In this document: piece after piece, positions 29,025 to 39,714 of the stretch
How positions within the stretch are numbered: the first letter of the stretch is position 1
Layout of the letters: every line of letters starts with the position of its first letter
Source of the DNA: Citrobacter sp. R56
GTDB taxonomy: Bacteria > Pseudomonadota > Gammaproteobacteria > Enterobacterales > Enterobacteriaceae
Reading direction: 5' to 3'
DNA: 64,000 nucleotides
Assembly (NCBI RefSeq): GCF_016811995.1
Contig: NZ_CP069159.1
Span: 1,674,001-1,738,000 of the forward strand
Made by a program: the position numbers and the translations under genes
The notes under the pieces: generated by a model
What the model was told of the DNA's origin: nothing
Database searches by the model: none
The model's input: the letters and a program-made list of their open reading frames with translations, nothing else

Positions 29025-30611
29025 TCACACCTCGTAGTCCAGATCTTCTTCATCATGACGCAGCGGAATCAACTGCACCTTTTGCACCCGGTGGCTTTCG
29101 ACCTCTAGCGTTTTTAACAGATAATCGCCGACCTGAACTTCTTCACCGGGTTTCGGTACCCGCTGTAGATATTCCATCAGTAGCCCGGCGATAGTGTGGT
29201 ATTCACGTTTCTCGTCCAGCGGCAACGGGACATATTGCACAAGGTCTTCCAGCGGCATATGGCCATTGGCGGTCCAGGATCCGTCCGGGTTCTTCTGAAT
29301 GTCGTGACGGGCGTCGATCTCCTCGATTTCATTGGGCAGGTTCCCGGCAATCGTCTCCATCACATCACTGAGCGTGACAATCCCTTCAACAGAACCAAAC
29401 TCATCCACCACAAAGGCAAAGTGGGTACGCGCGTTACGGAACTGCTCCAGGGCGGGAAGCAACGGCAGCGTTTCCGGGAACACCAGCGGCTGGCGGATCA
29501 ACGCCCGCAGGTCGAGCTGCTCACCGCGCAGCGATTGCTGCAACAGATCGATGACGTGCACTACGCCAAGCAAATCTTCTTGCTCGTTTTCTGCGGTGAC
29601 CACCAGACGGGTATGCTGATTTTTCTCCAGCAAGGCGCGCACATCTGCTTCGGGAGCGCTGAGATCGATATGTTCAATATCGTGGCGCGAGGTCATGATA
29701 CTGCTGACCGTACGTTGATTCAGATTTAGCACCCGTTCAATCATCCGTCGTTCTTGCGGATTGAAGATCTGGCGATTGTCGTGATCCGCCAGCATTGAAG
29801 CGGTTTGTGCATCCAGTTCTGCATCTTCTTTTTGCCCGCTCAACAGGCGCATGACCGCTTCTGTGGTGCGCTGGCGCAAGGTATGGTTTGCGGACAGAAA
29901 GCGACGGCGGTTAAAAATAGCCAGTTGGTTAAGGGCTTCAATCATCACCGAGAACCCGATGGCGGCGTACAGATACCCTTTCGGAATGTGGAACCCAAAC
30001 CCATCAGCCACAAGGCTGAACCCGATCATCAGCAAGAAGCTGAGACACAGAATAACGATAGTCGGGTGGCTGTTAACAAAGTGCGTCAGGGACTTGCTGG
30101 CAAGCAGCATCAGGCTAATGGCGACAATCACGGCGGCCATCATAACGGCAAGGTGATCGACCATCCCCACGGCGGTAATGACCGAATCGAGCGAGAAGAT
30201 GGCGTCCAGTACCACAATTTGCGTCACCACCCCCCAGAACTTCGCTCCCTTCCGCTGAGTGGGATTATCGCTGTCTTTCCCTTCCAGCCTTTCGTTCAGC
30301 TCCATGGTGGCTTTAAACAGTAAGAAGAAGCCGCCAAACAGCATAATCAGGTCACGCGCGCTGAAGCTAAGCTCATGTATGCTGAAAAGAGGGGTGGTCA
30401 ACGTGACCAGCCATGAGATTGACGCCAGCAGCAGCAGGCGCATGACCATTGCTAATATAAGCCCGGTGACGCGCGCGCGGTCACGCTGCGCAGGAGGCAG
30501 TTTTTCTGCGAGGATAGCAATAAAGACGAGGTTATCAATGCCGAGGACTAACTCAATCACAATAAGCGTGACGAGTCCGGCCCAGATTGACGGATCGGCA
30601 ATCCATTCCAT
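29025..30611 (-). CDS. yegH: TerC-family membrane protein with CBS and CorC domains (YegH)
   Basis: The protein has 528 residues. The first about 240 residues form a TerC-type membrane domain (about seven helices; [14 protein letters not shown] and [18 protein letters not shown] carry the conserved acidic residues). A pair of CBS domains follows (about 300-420, including [13 protein letters not shown]) and a C-terminal transporter-associated CorC/HlyC domain (about 435-515). The family is thought to handle metal ions or export-associated metalation; the substrate of YegH is not established. It is convergent with asmA. Confidence 0.9.
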   Translation of the reverse strand: MEWIADPSIWAGLVTLIVIELVLGIDNLVFIAILAEKLPPAQRDRARVTGLILAMVMRLLLLASISWLVTLTTPLFSIHELSFSARDLIMLFGGFFLLFKATMELNERLEGKDSDNPTQRKGAKFWGVVTQIVVLDAIFSLDSVITAVGMVDHLAVMMAAVIVAISLMLLASKSLTHFVNSHPTIVILCLSFLLMIGFSLVADGFGFHIPKGYLYAAIGFSVMIEALNQLAIFNRRRFLSANHTLRQRTTEAVMRLLSGQKEDAELDAQTASMLADHDNRQIFNPQERRMIERVLNLNQRTVSSIMTSRHDIEHIDLSAPEADVRALLEKNQHTRLVVTAENEQEDLLGVVHVIDLLQQSLRGEQLDLRALIRQPLVFPETLPLLPALEQFRNARTHFAFVVDEFGSVEGIVTLSDVMETIAGNLPNEIEEIDARHDIQKNPDGSWTANGHMPLEDLVQYVPLPLDEKREYHTIAGLLMEYLQRVPKPGEEVQVGDYLLKTLEVESHRVQKVQLIPLRHDEEDLDYEV

Positions 30612-31081
30612 AGTAAAAGTAATACCCTTGGTTATATGACAATTGTCACAATTCGATCATGGATAAAGCTGGGCCAAATTGCAATGCCGTAACGCGATTT
30701 CTCTTCCTTTTATATCAACGGGTGGCAGCGGAAAATTGACGTCAAAATAACCACGCTATTTCCACAGGGAACACATAGAGTACGGAATTATATTTAGGAT
30801 ATATCGCAGATGGTTGGTTGAAATGAATATTGTCAACATCAATAAAATCCTAAAATTATAAACAAACAGGTCTTAATATTAATCTTAAAAAGAGTGAGGT
30901 ACGGACTTGTTACCTTGCCTGCTATTACGTTAGCTGCAACAATTCCGGATGCATTACCACCAGGCAATAAAAATATTCCTCAGCGACGAAGCAGACGCTG
31001 TCTGTTCTTTATTATTTTCTGCGACATTGCTCCGTTGGCAAGAATATGAAAATAAAGAGGATTGCAAAAACATAAGTGAAT
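30612..31081 (+). promoter_or_regulatory. Long upstream control region of the colanic acid operon
   Basis: This region, about 470 bases without a credible gene, separates yegH from the JUMPStart of wza. It is AT-rich, with several A and T tracts around 30820-30900 that could bind H-NS. The best RcsAB-box candidate is annotated separately within it. Confidence 0.6.
30968..30982 (+). promoter_or_regulatory. Candidate RcsAB box
   Basis: TAAAAATATTCCTCA matches 12 of 14 bases of the RcsAB consensus TAAGAATATTCCTA. It lies about 320 bases upstream of wza, in the long leader region where Rcs phosphorelay control of colanic acid acts in E. coli. Confidence 0.65.
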
Positions 31082-31120
31082 CAGTGTATTGGTAGCTAGA
31101 AAGCCAAGGGCGGTAGCGTG
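31082..31120 (+). promoter_or_regulatory. JUMPStart element with ops site (colanic acid operon)
   Basis: The JUMPStart begins CAGTGTATTGGTAGC and ends with the ops core GGCGGTAGCGTG at 31109-31120. The ops sequence in the non-template DNA recruits RfaH to paused RNA polymerase, allowing transcription through long polysaccharide operons. It is about 180 bases upstream of wza. Confidence 0.9.
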
Positions 31121-31298
31121 CCTGGCTGCCTGAAGATGAGCCTCAATTATTCTGTCAATAGCCTGTTGGCGAAAGCCGATTTTTTAGGACTGATACCAGT
31201 TAAATTCCTGGTCAATTAACTGCAAGGTAAATATGAACAGGTGAAGTCGCTATTTAAATTGCACGGGATAATTACTCTACCAAAGTGATAAATAATCA

Positions 31299-32438
31299 AT
31301 GATGAAATCCAAAATGAAATTGATGCCATTATTGGTGTCGGTAGCCCTGATCAGTGGGTGCACAGTACTTCCGGGCAGCAATATGTCTACGATGGGAAAA
31401 GATGTCATCAAACAACAGGACGCTGATTTTGATCTCGACCGAATGGTGAATGTCTATCCGTTAACCCCGCGTTTGGTTGAACAATTACGCCCGCGACCCA
31501 ACGTGGCGCAACCCAATATGTCGCTAGACCAGGAGATCGCCAGCTACCAGTACCGGGTCGGTCCTGGCGACGTGCTGAATGTGACTGTCTGGGACCACCC
31601 GGAACTGACCACGCCAGCGGGGCAATATCGTAGCTCCAGCGATGCCGGTAACTGGGTGCAGCCCGATGGCACCATGTTTTATCCCTACATTGGCAAAGTC
31701 AGCGTGGTCGGAAAAACGCTGGGTGAAATCCGCAGTGATATTACCGGGCGCTTAGCGAAGTATATTGCTGACCCGCAGGTGGACGTTAATATCGCCGCTT
31801 TCCGCTCGCAGAAGGCCTATGTCTCCGGGCAGGTGAATAAATCGGGCCAGCAGGCGATCACCAACGTTCCTCTGACCGTCCTCGATGCCATCAATGCTGC
31901 AGGCGGTCTGACGGACGCCGCCGACTGGCGCAATGTGGTGCTAACCCATAAAGGGCAGGAGCAGCGCATTTCCCTGCAGGCGCTGATGCAAAACGGCGAT
32001 CTCAGCCAAAACCGACTGCTGTACCCCGGGGACATCCTGTTTGTGCCGCGCAACGACGATCTGAAAGTCTTCGTGATGGGCGAAGTGAAGAAACAGAGCA
32101 CCCTCAAAATGGACTTCAGCGGTATGACGCTGACCGAAGCGCTGGGTACGGCGGAAGGCATCGACCTGACGACCTCCAACGCCAGCGGCATCTTTGTGAT
32201 CCGTCCGCTGAAAGGCGAGGGCGGGCGTAACGGCAAGATTGCCAATATCTATCAGCTTGATATGTCCGATGCCACCTCTCTGGTGATGGCGACGGAATTC
32301 CGTCTGCAACCTTACGACGTGGTGTATGTCACGACCGCGCCGGTGGCTCGCTGGAACCGTCTGATCAATCAGTTGCTGCCGACCATTAGCGGTGTCCGTT
32401 ACATGACGGATACGGCCAGCGACATTCACACCTGGTAA
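31299..32438 (+). CDS. wza: Polysaccharide export outer membrane lipoprotein Wza
   Basis: The protein has 379 residues. It has a lipoprotein signal with lipobox LISGC (Cys21 lipidated), the polysaccharide export (PES) domain (about 85-170), SLBB domains (about 170-340) and a C-terminal amphipathic helix ([18 protein letters not shown]) that forms the outer membrane pore in the octamer. It exports colanic acid through contact with the periplasmic part of Wzc. First gene of the RcsAB/RfaH-controlled operon. Confidence 0.97.
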   Translation: MMKSKMKLMPLLVSVALISGCTVLPGSNMSTMGKDVIKQQDADFDLDRMVNVYPLTPRLVEQLRPRPNVAQPNMSLDQEIASYQYRVGPGDVLNVTVWDHPELTTPAGQYRSSSDAGNWVQPDGTMFYPYIGKVSVVGKTLGEIRSDITGRLAKYIADPQVDVNIAAFRSQKAYVSGQVNKSGQQAITNVPLTVLDAINAAGGLTDAADWRNVVLTHKGQEQRISLQALMQNGDLSQNRLLYPGDILFVPRNDDLKVFVMGEVKKQSTLKMDFSGMTLTEALGTAEGIDLTTSNASGIFVIRPLKGEGGRNGKIANIYQLDMSDATSLVMATEFRLQPYDVVYVTTAPVARWNRLINQLLPTISGVRYMTDTASDIHTW

Positions 32439-32443
32439 TCGTC

Positions 32444-32893
32444 ATGTTTAACAAAATCTTAGTTGTCTGCGTGGGGAACATTTGCCGTTCCCCAACGGCA
32501 GAACGTTTGCTGAAAAGTTATCACCCCGCGCTGACGGTGGACTCCGCCGGTTTAGGGGCGCTGTCTGGTCATGGGGCCGACCCGGCGGCATTCAGCGTCG
32601 CGGCGGCGCATAACCTCTCTCTGGAAGGGCACTGCGCGCGTCAGATTTCCGGCCGTATGTGCCGCGACTATGACCTGATTCTGACCATGGAGAAACGCCA
32701 TATTGCCCGGTTGTGCGAGATAGCGCCGGAGATGCGCGGCAAAGTGATGTTGTTTGGTCATTGGGATAGTGAACGTGAAATACCCGATCCGTATCGCAAA
32801 AGTCGTGATGCGTTTGAAGCGGTGTACTCACTCCTTGAACGGTCTGCCCGCCAGTGGGCGCAGGCACTGAATGCAGGGCAGGGAAAACAATGA
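32444..32893 (+). CDS. wzb: Low molecular weight protein-tyrosine phosphatase Wzb
   Basis: The protein has 149 residues. The P-loop CVGNICRS gives nucleophile Cys9 and Arg15, and Asp115 in PDPYRKS is the general acid. It dephosphorylates the C-terminal tyrosines of Wzc; cycling of Wzc phosphorylation is required for colanic acid export. It begins five bases after wza and overlaps wzc by four bases (ATGA). Confidence 0.96.
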   Translation: MFNKILVVCVGNICRSPTAERLLKSYHPALTVDSAGLGALSGHGADPAAFSVAAAHNLSLEGHCARQISGRMCRDYDLILTMEKRHIARLCEIAPEMRGKVMLFGHWDSEREIPDPYRKSRDAFEAVYSLLERSARQWAQALNAGQGKQ

Positions 32894-35052
32894 CGGAAAA
32901 AGTAAAACAGTCTGCGGCACCCGTAACGGGCAATGATGAGATTGATATCGGTCGTCTGGTGGGGACCGTGATTGAGGCGCGCTGGTGGGTGCTTGGCATC
33001 ACGGCGGCGTTTGCGCTGTGCGCCAGCATCTACACCCTCTTCGCCACGCCTATCTACAGTGCCGATGCGCTGGTGCAGATTGAGCAAAATAACGGTAACT
33101 CACTGGTCCAGGATATTGGCTCGGCGCTGTCGAATAAACCGCCAGCATCAGATGCAGAAATCCAGCTGATTCAGTCACGCCTGGTGCTGGGAAAAACGGT
33201 AGACGATCTGGATCTGGATATCGCCGTCACCAAAAACAGCTTTCCGCTGTTTGGCGCCGGGTGGGATCGCCTGATGGGGCGTCAGAATGACACGGTAAAA
33301 GTGACCACGTTCACCCGCCCGAAGGCAATGAATGAGCAGGTGTTTACCCTGCATGTTCTGAACGACAAAAGCTACGAACTGACCAGCGATGGCGGTTTTA
33401 GCGCTCGGGGTCAGGTGGGACAATTGCTGAGCAAAGAGGGGGTGACCCTGAACGTTAGCGCGATTCAGGCCGCGCCAGACAGCGAATTCACGGTGACGAA
33501 ATTCTCCACCCTGGGGATGATCAACGCGTTACAAAACAACCTGACGGTGACGGAAAACGGGAAAGATACGGGCGTATTAAGCCTCAGTTTTACCGGGGAA
33601 GACAGAGAGCAGATCCGCGACATTCTCAACAGCATCACCCGCAACTATCTCGAGCAAAATGTTGCGCGCAAATCTGAAGAGGCGGCAAAAAGCCTGGCGT
33701 TCCTGGCGAAACAGTTGCCTGAAGTGCGTGACAGTCTGGACATCGTAGAGAACAAGCTGAACGCCTTCCGTCAGGATAAAGACTCGGTCGATTTACCGCT
33801 GGAAGCGAAAGCGGTGCTGGATTCGATGGTCAACATTGATGCCCAGTTGAACGAACTGACGTTCAAAGAGGCGGAAATCTCCAAGCTGTACACCAAAGTG
33901 CATCCGGCTTACCGCACATTGCTGGAAAAACGCAAGGCGCTGGAAGAGGAAAAAAACAAGCTGAATGGCCGCGTGACGGCGATGCCGAAAACGCAGCAGG
34001 AAATTGTCCGTCTGACGCGTGACGTGGAATCCGGTCAGCAGGTCTATATGCAACTGCTGAATAAACAGCAGGAGCTGAAAATCACGGAAGCCAGCACGGT
34101 AGGTGATGTCAGGATTGTCGACCCGGCCATCGCACAACCCGGCGTGCTGAAGCCGAAGAAAGCGCTGATTATTCTCGGCAGCATTATTCTTGGCCTGATG
34201 CTTTCCATCGTTGGCGTTCTGCTGCGCGCCTTGCTTAATCGGGGGATTGAAAACCCGCAGGCGCTGGAAGAGAACGGGATCAGCGTTTATGCCAGCATTC
34301 CGCTCTCGGAGTGGCAAAAAGCGCATGATAACGTCAAAACCGTTAAAGGCGTTAAGCGCTATAAGCAGAGTCAGTTGCTGGCGGTGGGTAATCCCACTGA
34401 CCTGGCCGTTGAAGCGGTACGTAGCCTGCGCACCAGTCTGCACTTCGCCATGATGCAGGCGCAAAATAATGTGCTGATGCTCACTGGCGTGAGTCCTTCC
34501 ATCGGCAAAACGTTTGTCTGCGCCAACCTGGCGGCGGTCATCAGCCAGACCCATAAACGGGTACTGCTGATCGACTGTGACATGCGCAAGGGCTACACCC
34601 ATGAGCTGCTCGGCACCAATAACGTGAATGGGCTGTCCGATATTCTGGCGGGAAAAGGGGAGGTCGCCACCAGTGCCAAGCCGACCTCTATCCCCCATTT
34701 CGATCTCGTGCCGCGTGGGCAAGTCCCGCCGAACCCTTCCGAGCTGTTGATGAGCGAACGTTTCGGCGAGCTGATTCGCTGGGCCAGTGCGAACTATGAC
34801 CTGGTGCTGATTGATACGCCGCCAATCCTCGCAGTGACCGATGCCGCGATTGTGGGACGTCATGCCGGTACCACGCTGATGGTGGTGCGTTACGCCGTCA
34901 ACACGCTGAAAGAGGTGGAAACCAGCCTGAGCCGCTTTGAACAAAATGGGGTTCTGGTCAAAGGCGTGATCCTCAACTCCATATTCCGCCGGGCTTCCGG
35001 GTACCAGGATTATGGCTACTACGAATACGAGTACATGTCGGATTCAAAATAA
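32890..35052 (+). CDS. wzc: Tyrosine autokinase / polysaccharide co-polymerase Wzc
   Basis: I start at the ATG at 32890 (MTEKVKQ), overlapping the wzb stop, for 720 residues as in E. coli. The N-terminal cytoplasmic segment and first helix (about 32-52) lead to a Wzz-type periplasmic domain with coiled coil (about 260-400) and a second helix (about 425-445). The cytoplasmic BY-kinase domain has Walker A GVSPSIGKT, Walker A' VLLIDCDMRKG and Walker B LVLIDTPP. A C-terminal tyrosine cluster (YQDYGYYEYEY) is the trans-phosphorylated tail. It controls polymer length and export with Wza. Confidence 0.97.
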   Translation: MTEKVKQSAAPVTGNDEIDIGRLVGTVIEARWWVLGITAAFALCASIYTLFATPIYSADALVQIEQNNGNSLVQDIGSALSNKPPASDAEIQLIQSRLVLGKTVDDLDLDIAVTKNSFPLFGAGWDRLMGRQNDTVKVTTFTRPKAMNEQVFTLHVLNDKSYELTSDGGFSARGQVGQLLSKEGVTLNVSAIQAAPDSEFTVTKFSTLGMINALQNNLTVTENGKDTGVLSLSFTGEDREQIRDILNSITRNYLEQNVARKSEEAAKSLAFLAKQLPEVRDSLDIVENKLNAFRQDKDSVDLPLEAKAVLDSMVNIDAQLNELTFKEAEISKLYTKVHPAYRTLLEKRKALEEEKNKLNGRVTAMPKTQQEIVRLTRDVESGQQVYMQLLNKQQELKITEASTVGDVRIVDPAIAQPGVLKPKKALIILGSIILGLMLSIVGVLLRALLNRGIENPQALEENGISVYASIPLSEWQKAHDNVKTVKGVKRYKQSQLLAVGNPTDLAVEAVRSLRTSLHFAMMQAQNNVLMLTGVSPSIGKTFVCANLAAVISQTHKRVLLIDCDMRKGYTHELLGTNNVNGLSDILAGKGEVATSAKPTSIPHFDLVPRGQVPPNPSELLMSERFGELIRWASANYDLVLIDTPPILAVTDAAIVGRHAGTTLMVVRYAVNTLKEVETSLSRFEQNGVLVKGVILNSIFRRASGYQDYGYYEYEYMSDSK

Positions 35053-35079
35053 AAAATCGTGAGTGGCCTGCTAATTCAG

Positions 35080-35148
35080 TAGGCCTGATAAGCAAAGCGC
35101 CATCAGGCATAGCTGCCGGATGGCGGCGTAAACGCCTTATCCGCCTAC
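35080..35148. repeat. REP/BIME palindromic element between wzc and wcaA
   Basis: Two facing REP-like units (TAGGCCTGATAAGC... and ...GCCGGATGGCGGCG, ending CCGCCTAC) form an imperfect palindromic pair typical of enterobacterial bacterial interspersed mosaic elements. A short second CCATCAGGC lies just after it. Such elements can stabilise upstream mRNA or bind DNA gyrase and IHF. Confidence 0.75.
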
Positions 35149-35186
35149 ACGCTGTGCCATCAGGCAAAACTTCCCTGGAAACGAGC

Positions 35187-36029
35187 ATGAAAACAGACAA
35201 CCCATTGATTTCAATTTATATGCCAACCTGGAACCGGCAACAGCTCGCCATTCGGGCGATTAAATCGGTATTGCGCCAGGATTACCGTCACTGGGAGATG
35301 ATCATCGTGGATGATTGTTCCACCTCGTGGGAACAGTTGCAGAAATTTGTGGAAGGGCTGAACGATCCTCGGGTGCGCTATATTCACAACGACGTCAACT
35401 CCGGTGCCTGCGCGGTGCGCAACCAGGCCATCATGCAGGCCAATGGCGCCTACATTACCGGGATTGATGATGATGATGAATGGACGCCGAACCGTCTGAG
35501 CGTCTTCCTTGAACACGCGCATCAACTGGTGACACACGCTTTTTTATATGCCAACGATTATGTCTGTGAGGGAGAGGTTTACTCACAGCCTGCCAGTTTG
35601 CCGCTGTACCCCAAATCGCCGTACTCGCGTCGTTTGTTCTACAAACGCAACATTATTGGTAATCAGGTGTTTACCGGAGCATGGCGTTTTAAAGAGTGCC
35701 TGTTCGATACGTCGCTTTCGGCGGCGCAGGATTATGACATTTTTCTGCGTATGGTTGTCGAATATGGCGAGCCGTGGAAAGTGGAAGAGGCGACGCAAAT
35801 CCTGCACATCAATCATGGCGAGATGCAGATCACCTCATCGCCGAAAAAATTCTCCGGCTACTTTCATTTTTACCGCAAGCACAAAGACAAATTCGACCGG
35901 GCCAGCAAAAAGTACCAGCTGTTTACGTTGTATCTGATCCGCAATAAGCGCATGACATGGCGCACGTTGTTGACGCTCTTATCCGTACGTAACGGCAAAC
36001 GGCTGGCCGACGGACTGCGGGGGCGCTAA
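35187..36029 (+). CDS. wcaA: Colanic acid glycosyltransferase WcaA (GT2)
   Basis: The ATG at 35187 (MKTDNPLISIYMPTWNR) gives 280 residues as in E. coli; the longer frame runs into the REP element. It has the GT2 fold: nucleotide-binding IIVDDCSTS, then GIDDDDEW, which holds the DXD metal/sugar-nucleotide motif. It is cytoplasmic and membrane-associated, and adds one sugar of the colanic acid repeat on the lipid carrier; the exact linkage is not readable here. It follows wzc after the REP element. Confidence 0.94.
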   Translation: MKTDNPLISIYMPTWNRQQLAIRAIKSVLRQDYRHWEMIIVDDCSTSWEQLQKFVEGLNDPRVRYIHNDVNSGACAVRNQAIMQANGAYITGIDDDDEWTPNRLSVFLEHAHQLVTHAFLYANDYVCEGEVYSQPASLPLYPKSPYSRRLFYKRNIIGNQVFTGAWRFKECLFDTSLSAAQDYDIFLRMVVEYGEPWKVEEATQILHINHGEMQITSSPKKFSGYFHFYRKHKDKFDRASKKYQLFTLYLIRNKRMTWRTLLTLLSVRNGKRLADGLRGR

Positions 36030-36031
36030 GC

Positions 36032-36520
36032 ATGCTGGAAGATCTACGCGCAAACAGCTGGAGCCTGCGTCCGTGCTGCATGGTACTGGCGTACCGTATT
36101 GCCCATTTCTGCTCCGTCTGGCGCAAAAAGAATGTACTGAACAATCTGTGGGCGGCACCGGTACTGGTGCTGTATCGCATCATCACCGAAGGCTTTTTCG
36201 GTTATGAAATACAAGCCGCGGCCACCATTGGCCGCCGATTCACCATCCACCACGGTTATGCGGTGGTGATTAACAAACACGTGGTGGCGGGCGACGATTT
36301 TACCCTTCGCCACGGCGTCACTATCGGTAATCGCGGCGCTGACAATATGGCCTGCCCGGTGATTGGCAACGGTGTGGAGCTGGGCGCCAATGTCATTCTG
36401 CTCGGCGGCATCACCATTGGTCATAACGTGACGATTGGCGCAGGCAGCGTCGTACTCGACACCATCCCGGACAACGCCCTGGTGGTGGGTGAGAAAGCGC
36501 GCGTGAGGATCATTAAATGA
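36032..36520 (+). CDS. wcaB: Colanic acid O-acetyltransferase WcaB
   Basis: The protein has 162 residues. The C-terminal two thirds carry left-handed beta-helix hexapeptide repeats (IGRRFTIHH, IGNGVELGANVILLGGITIG, NVTIGAGSVVLD) of the serine acetyltransferase type (LbH-SAT). It transfers acetyl from acetyl-CoA to a sugar of the colanic acid unit; which fucose or galactose it modifies is not shown by sequence. It overlaps wcaC by four bases. Confidence 0.93.
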   Translation: MLEDLRANSWSLRPCCMVLAYRIAHFCSVWRKKNVLNNLWAAPVLVLYRIITEGFFGYEIQAAATIGRRFTIHHGYAVVINKHVVAGDDFTLRHGVTIGNRGADNMACPVIGNGVELGANVILLGGITIGHNVTIGAGSVVLDTIPDNALVVGEKARVRIIK

Positions 36521-37734
36521 ACATTCTGCAATTTAATGTGCGGCTGGCGGAAGGCGGCGCGGCAGGCGTGGCGTTAGATCTTCACCAGCGCGCGCTGCAA
36601 AAAGGGCTGACCTCTCGCTTTGTGTACGGCTATGGCAAAGGCGGCAAGAAAAGCGTTAGCCACCACAACTATCCGCACGTCATCAAGCACACTCCGCGTC
36701 TGACCTCGATGGCGAACATTGCGCTGTTTCGTGTATTCAATCGCGATCTGTTCGGCAATCTGAATAATGTATACCGCAGCGTAACCCGCACTTCTGGCCC
36801 CGTGGTGCTGCATTTTCATGTGTTGCACAGTTACTGGCTGAATCTTGCTGAGGTGGTGGCGTTCTGCGAAAAGGTTACAAACCACAAGCCCGACGTGACG
36901 CTGGTGTGGACGCTGCACGATCACTGGAGCGTCACTGGCCGCTGCGCCTTTACCGACGGCTGCGAGGGGTGGAAGTCGGGCTGTCAGAAATGCCCAACGC
37001 TGAGTAATTATCCGCCGGTTAAGGTGGATCGCGCACATGACCTGGTAGACGAAAAGCGCCAGCTGTTTCGTGAAATGCTGGCGCTGGGCTGCCAGTTTAT
37101 CTCTCCCAGCCAGCATGTGGCACAGGCGTTCAATAGTCTGTATGGCGCAGGACGTTGCCGGGTCATCAATAACGGTATTGATGTGGCAACCGAAGCGATT
37201 CTCTCAACGTTGTCTCCGGTCGTTGAAACCCAGGGGCGTCCGAAAATTGCCATTGTCGCGCACGACTTACGTTATGACGGCAAAACAAATCAACGGTTAG
37301 TACGCGAGCTGATAGCGCTGGGCGACAAGGTGGAACTGCACACTTTCGGCAAGTTTTCGCCATTCGAAGGGGCAAACGTCATCAACCACGGTTTTGAAAC
37401 GGACAAAGGGACGCTGATGAGCGCCCTTAACCAGATGGATGCATTGCTGTTCAGCTCCCGGGTCGACAACTATCCGCTGATCCTCTGTGAGGCGCTGTCC
37501 ATTGGCGTCCCGGTTATCGCGACCCACAGCGAGGCCGCGCGGGAAGTCTTGCAAAAATCGGGGGGGAAAACCTTCGCTGAAGAGGAGGTAATGCGGCTGG
37601 TGCAGCTGAGCAAATCAGAGATTGCCAAGGCGGTATTCGGGAGCACGCTGGCCGCGTTTCGTGAACGCAGCCGTGCGGCGTACAGTGGAGATCAGATGCT
37701 GGAGGAGTATGTCTCGTTCTATCAGAATCTGTAG
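36517..37734 (+). CDS. wcaC: Colanic acid glycosyltransferase WcaC (GT4)
   Basis: The protein has 405 residues with a GT-B fold. The N-terminal domain begins MNILQFNVRLAEGGAAGVALDLH, and the C-terminal domain has the GT4 motif LFSSRVDNYPLILCEALSIGVPVIATHSE, with the E-x7-E donor site. A Cys-rich stretch (GRCAFTDGCEGWKSGCQKC) is typical of this subgroup. It adds a sugar, reported to be a galactose or glucuronate-side addition, to the growing unit. Its end overlaps the wcaD start by 26 bases. Confidence 0.93.
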   Translation: MNILQFNVRLAEGGAAGVALDLHQRALQKGLTSRFVYGYGKGGKKSVSHHNYPHVIKHTPRLTSMANIALFRVFNRDLFGNLNNVYRSVTRTSGPVVLHFHVLHSYWLNLAEVVAFCEKVTNHKPDVTLVWTLHDHWSVTGRCAFTDGCEGWKSGCQKCPTLSNYPPVKVDRAHDLVDEKRQLFREMLALGCQFISPSQHVAQAFNSLYGAGRCRVINNGIDVATEAILSTLSPVVETQGRPKIAIVAHDLRYDGKTNQRLVRELIALGDKVELHTFGKFSPFEGANVINHGFETDKGTLMSALNQMDALLFSSRVDNYPLILCEALSIGVPVIATHSEAAREVLQKSGGKTFAEEEVMRLVQLSKSEIAKAVFGSTLAAFRERSRAAYSGDQMLEEYVSFYQNL

Positions 37735-38920
37735 TTATCTGCTGCTGCCGCTTATCTATCTGTTGGTTAACGTTAAAATTGCGCAGCTGGGCGAAAGTTT
37801 TCCCATCACCATCGTCACCTTTCTGCCGGTTCTGCTGTTGTTGTTTGTGGAACGCATCAACATAAAAAAACTGATGATCGCGTTAGGCGTAGGGGCAGGG
37901 CTGACGGCGTTTAACTTTCTGTTTGGTCAGTCGCTGGATGCCAGCAAGTACGTGACGTCAACCCTGCTGTTTGTCTATATCGTCATCATTATTGGCATGG
38001 TCTGGAGCATTCGCTTCAAAACGATTTCACCGCACAACTACCGTAAGATCCTGCGTTTTTTCTACCTGGTGGTGGCGCTGGTGGTGTTGCTCGCCGCGGC
38101 TGAAATGGCGCAGATCATTCTCACCGGCGGCAGCAGTTTAATGGAAGGAATTTCGAAATATCTTATTTACAGTAATAGCTATGTTCTGAATTTTATTAAA
38201 TTCGGGGGTAAGCGAACGACAGCACTGTATTTCGAACCCGCATTTTTTGCTCTGGCGTTAATCTCAATTTGGCTCAGTATCAAACAGTTTGGTATCAAAA
38301 CACCTAAAACTGATGCTATGATTCTGGCAGGGATAATATTATCAGGATCGTTTTCAGGGGTAATGACATTTATTCTGTTTTACTTACTGGAGTGGGCGTT
38401 TCAGTATCTGAATAAGGACGCGATAAAGAAAAAGTTACCACTGGCGATAATCTCATTAGCCGTATTTTTGGTCGGTTTGATATTTGCATTTCCTTACATC
38501 TCGACCCGCCTCGGTGATTTAGGTACTGAAGGCTCATCATCCTATTATCGTATTATCGGTCCGTTAGTGATGGTGGGTTATTCGTTGAGCCATATTGATG
38601 GTGTTATCAGATTTGGCTCACTTTATGAATATGTTGCATCATTCGGAATTTTTAACGGTGCAGATGTCGGTAAAACAATAGACAATGGGTTGTATCTGCT
38701 GATTATTTATTTTTCCTGGTTCGCGGTGTTATTGACGCTGTGGTACATGTGGAAAGTCTTAAAAATGACATTAAATGCGTTTGGCGATAATCAGAATTTT
38801 CGGGTGCAGCTTTATCTTTTTACGCCGGTGTCGCTGTTTTTTACCGGTTCGATATTTAGTCCGGAATATGCATTTTTAATTGTGTGTCCGTTTATTTTGC
38901 GCAAAGCGCTTAGCGTCTGA
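37709..38920 (+). CDS. wcaD: Colanic acid polymerase WcaD (Wzy-type)
   Basis: The ATG at 37709 ([21 protein letters not shown]) gives 403 residues, close to E. coli; the longer upstream frame would lie inside wcaC. There are about ten to twelve predicted membrane helices and a larger periplasmic loop (about 275-345), the architecture of Wzy polymerases. It joins flipped repeat units in the periplasm. The start inside wcaC suggests translational coupling. Confidence 0.93.
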   Translation: MSRSIRICSYLLLPLIYLLVNVKIAQLGESFPITIVTFLPVLLLLFVERINIKKLMIALGVGAGLTAFNFLFGQSLDASKYVTSTLLFVYIVIIIGMVWSIRFKTISPHNYRKILRFFYLVVALVVLLAAAEMAQIILTGGSSLMEGISKYLIYSNSYVLNFIKFGGKRTTALYFEPAFFALALISIWLSIKQFGIKTPKTDAMILAGIILSGSFSGVMTFILFYLLEWAFQYLNKDAIKKKLPLAIISLAVFLVGLIFAFPYISTRLGDLGTEGSSSYYRIIGPLVMVGYSLSHIDGVIRFGSLYEYVASFGIFNGADVGKTIDNGLYLLIIYFSWFAVLLTLWYMWKVLKMTLNAFGDNQNFRVQLYLFTPVSLFFTGSIFSPEYAFLIVCPFILRKALSV

Positions 38921-38952
38921 GTCATCAGGCGCAATGTTACGAGGTCATTCAC

Positions 38953-39699
38953 ATGTTGCTCAGTATTATCACCGTCGCCTTTCGTAATCGGGAAGGTATC
39001 GTCAGAACGCATGCGTCGTTAGCGCATCTGGCACAGGCGAACGATATCAGCTTCGAGTGGATCGTGGTGGATGGCGGGTCAAACGACGGAACCCGTGAAT
39101 TTCTCGAAAATTTGAACGGGGATTACCACTTACGCTTTGTCAGCGAGCCGGATAACGGTATCTATGATGCAATGAACAAAGGGATTGAGATGGCGCGCGG
39201 TCGCTTTGCGCTGTTCCTCAACTCTGGCGATATCTTTCATCCACAGGCCGCCCGTTTCGTCCGCCAGCTGCAATCGCAAAAAGATGACCGGATGATTACC
39301 GGCGACGCGCTGCTGGATTTTGGCGACGGTCATAAAATAAAACGCAGTGCGAAACCCGGTTGGTATATTTATCACAGCTTACCGGCGAGTCATCAGGCAA
39401 TATTTTTTCCGGTGAGCGGTCTGAAAGTCTGCCGATATGATCTGCAATATAAGGTTTCTTCCGATTATGCGCTGGCCGCCAGGATGTATAAAAACGGATA
39501 CCCCTTTAAAAAACTGAACGGCCTGGTATCGGAATTTTCAATGGGTGGGGTGTCCACGACGAATAATCTGGAATTATGCCAGGACGCGAAAAAAGTGCAG
39601 CGCCAGATATTACGCGTGCCGGGTTTTTGGGCTGAATTGTCATGGCACTTACGCCAGCGCACAACAGGTAAAACGAAGACCTTATATAACAAAACGTAA
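38953..39699 (+). CDS. wcaE: Colanic acid glycosyltransferase WcaE (GT2)
   Basis: The protein has 248 residues. It has a GT2 A-type domain: [14 protein letters not shown] at the start, [19 protein letters not shown], then [20 protein letters not shown], with LFLNSGD in place of a strict DXD. A hydrophobic C-terminal stretch may associate with the membrane. It adds a sugar to the colanic acid unit, proposed to be a fucose; the assignment of donor is family knowledge. Base composition falls slightly in its second half. Confidence 0.93.
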   Translation: MLLSIITVAFRNREGIVRTHASLAHLAQANDISFEWIVVDGGSNDGTREFLENLNGDYHLRFVSEPDNGIYDAMNKGIEMARGRFALFLNSGDIFHPQAARFVRQLQSQKDDRMITGDALLDFGDGHKIKRSAKPGWYIYHSLPASHQAIFFPVSGLKVCRYDLQYKVSSDYALAARMYKNGYPFKKLNGLVSEFSMGGVSTTNNLELCQDAKKVQRQILRVPGFWAELSWHLRQRTTGKTKTLYNKT

Positions 39700-39714
39700 A
39701 TATAAGGAGATGTG

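Noticed and set aside
33793-34944. Minus-strand 383-codon ORF opposite wzc
   Set aside because: It is an antisense shadow of wzc with His/Gln-rich composition and no recognisable domain.
35080-35166. Possible CRISPR or insertion sequence end between wzc and wcaA
   Set aside because: The repeats are palindromic REP units, without spacers, transposase or target duplications.
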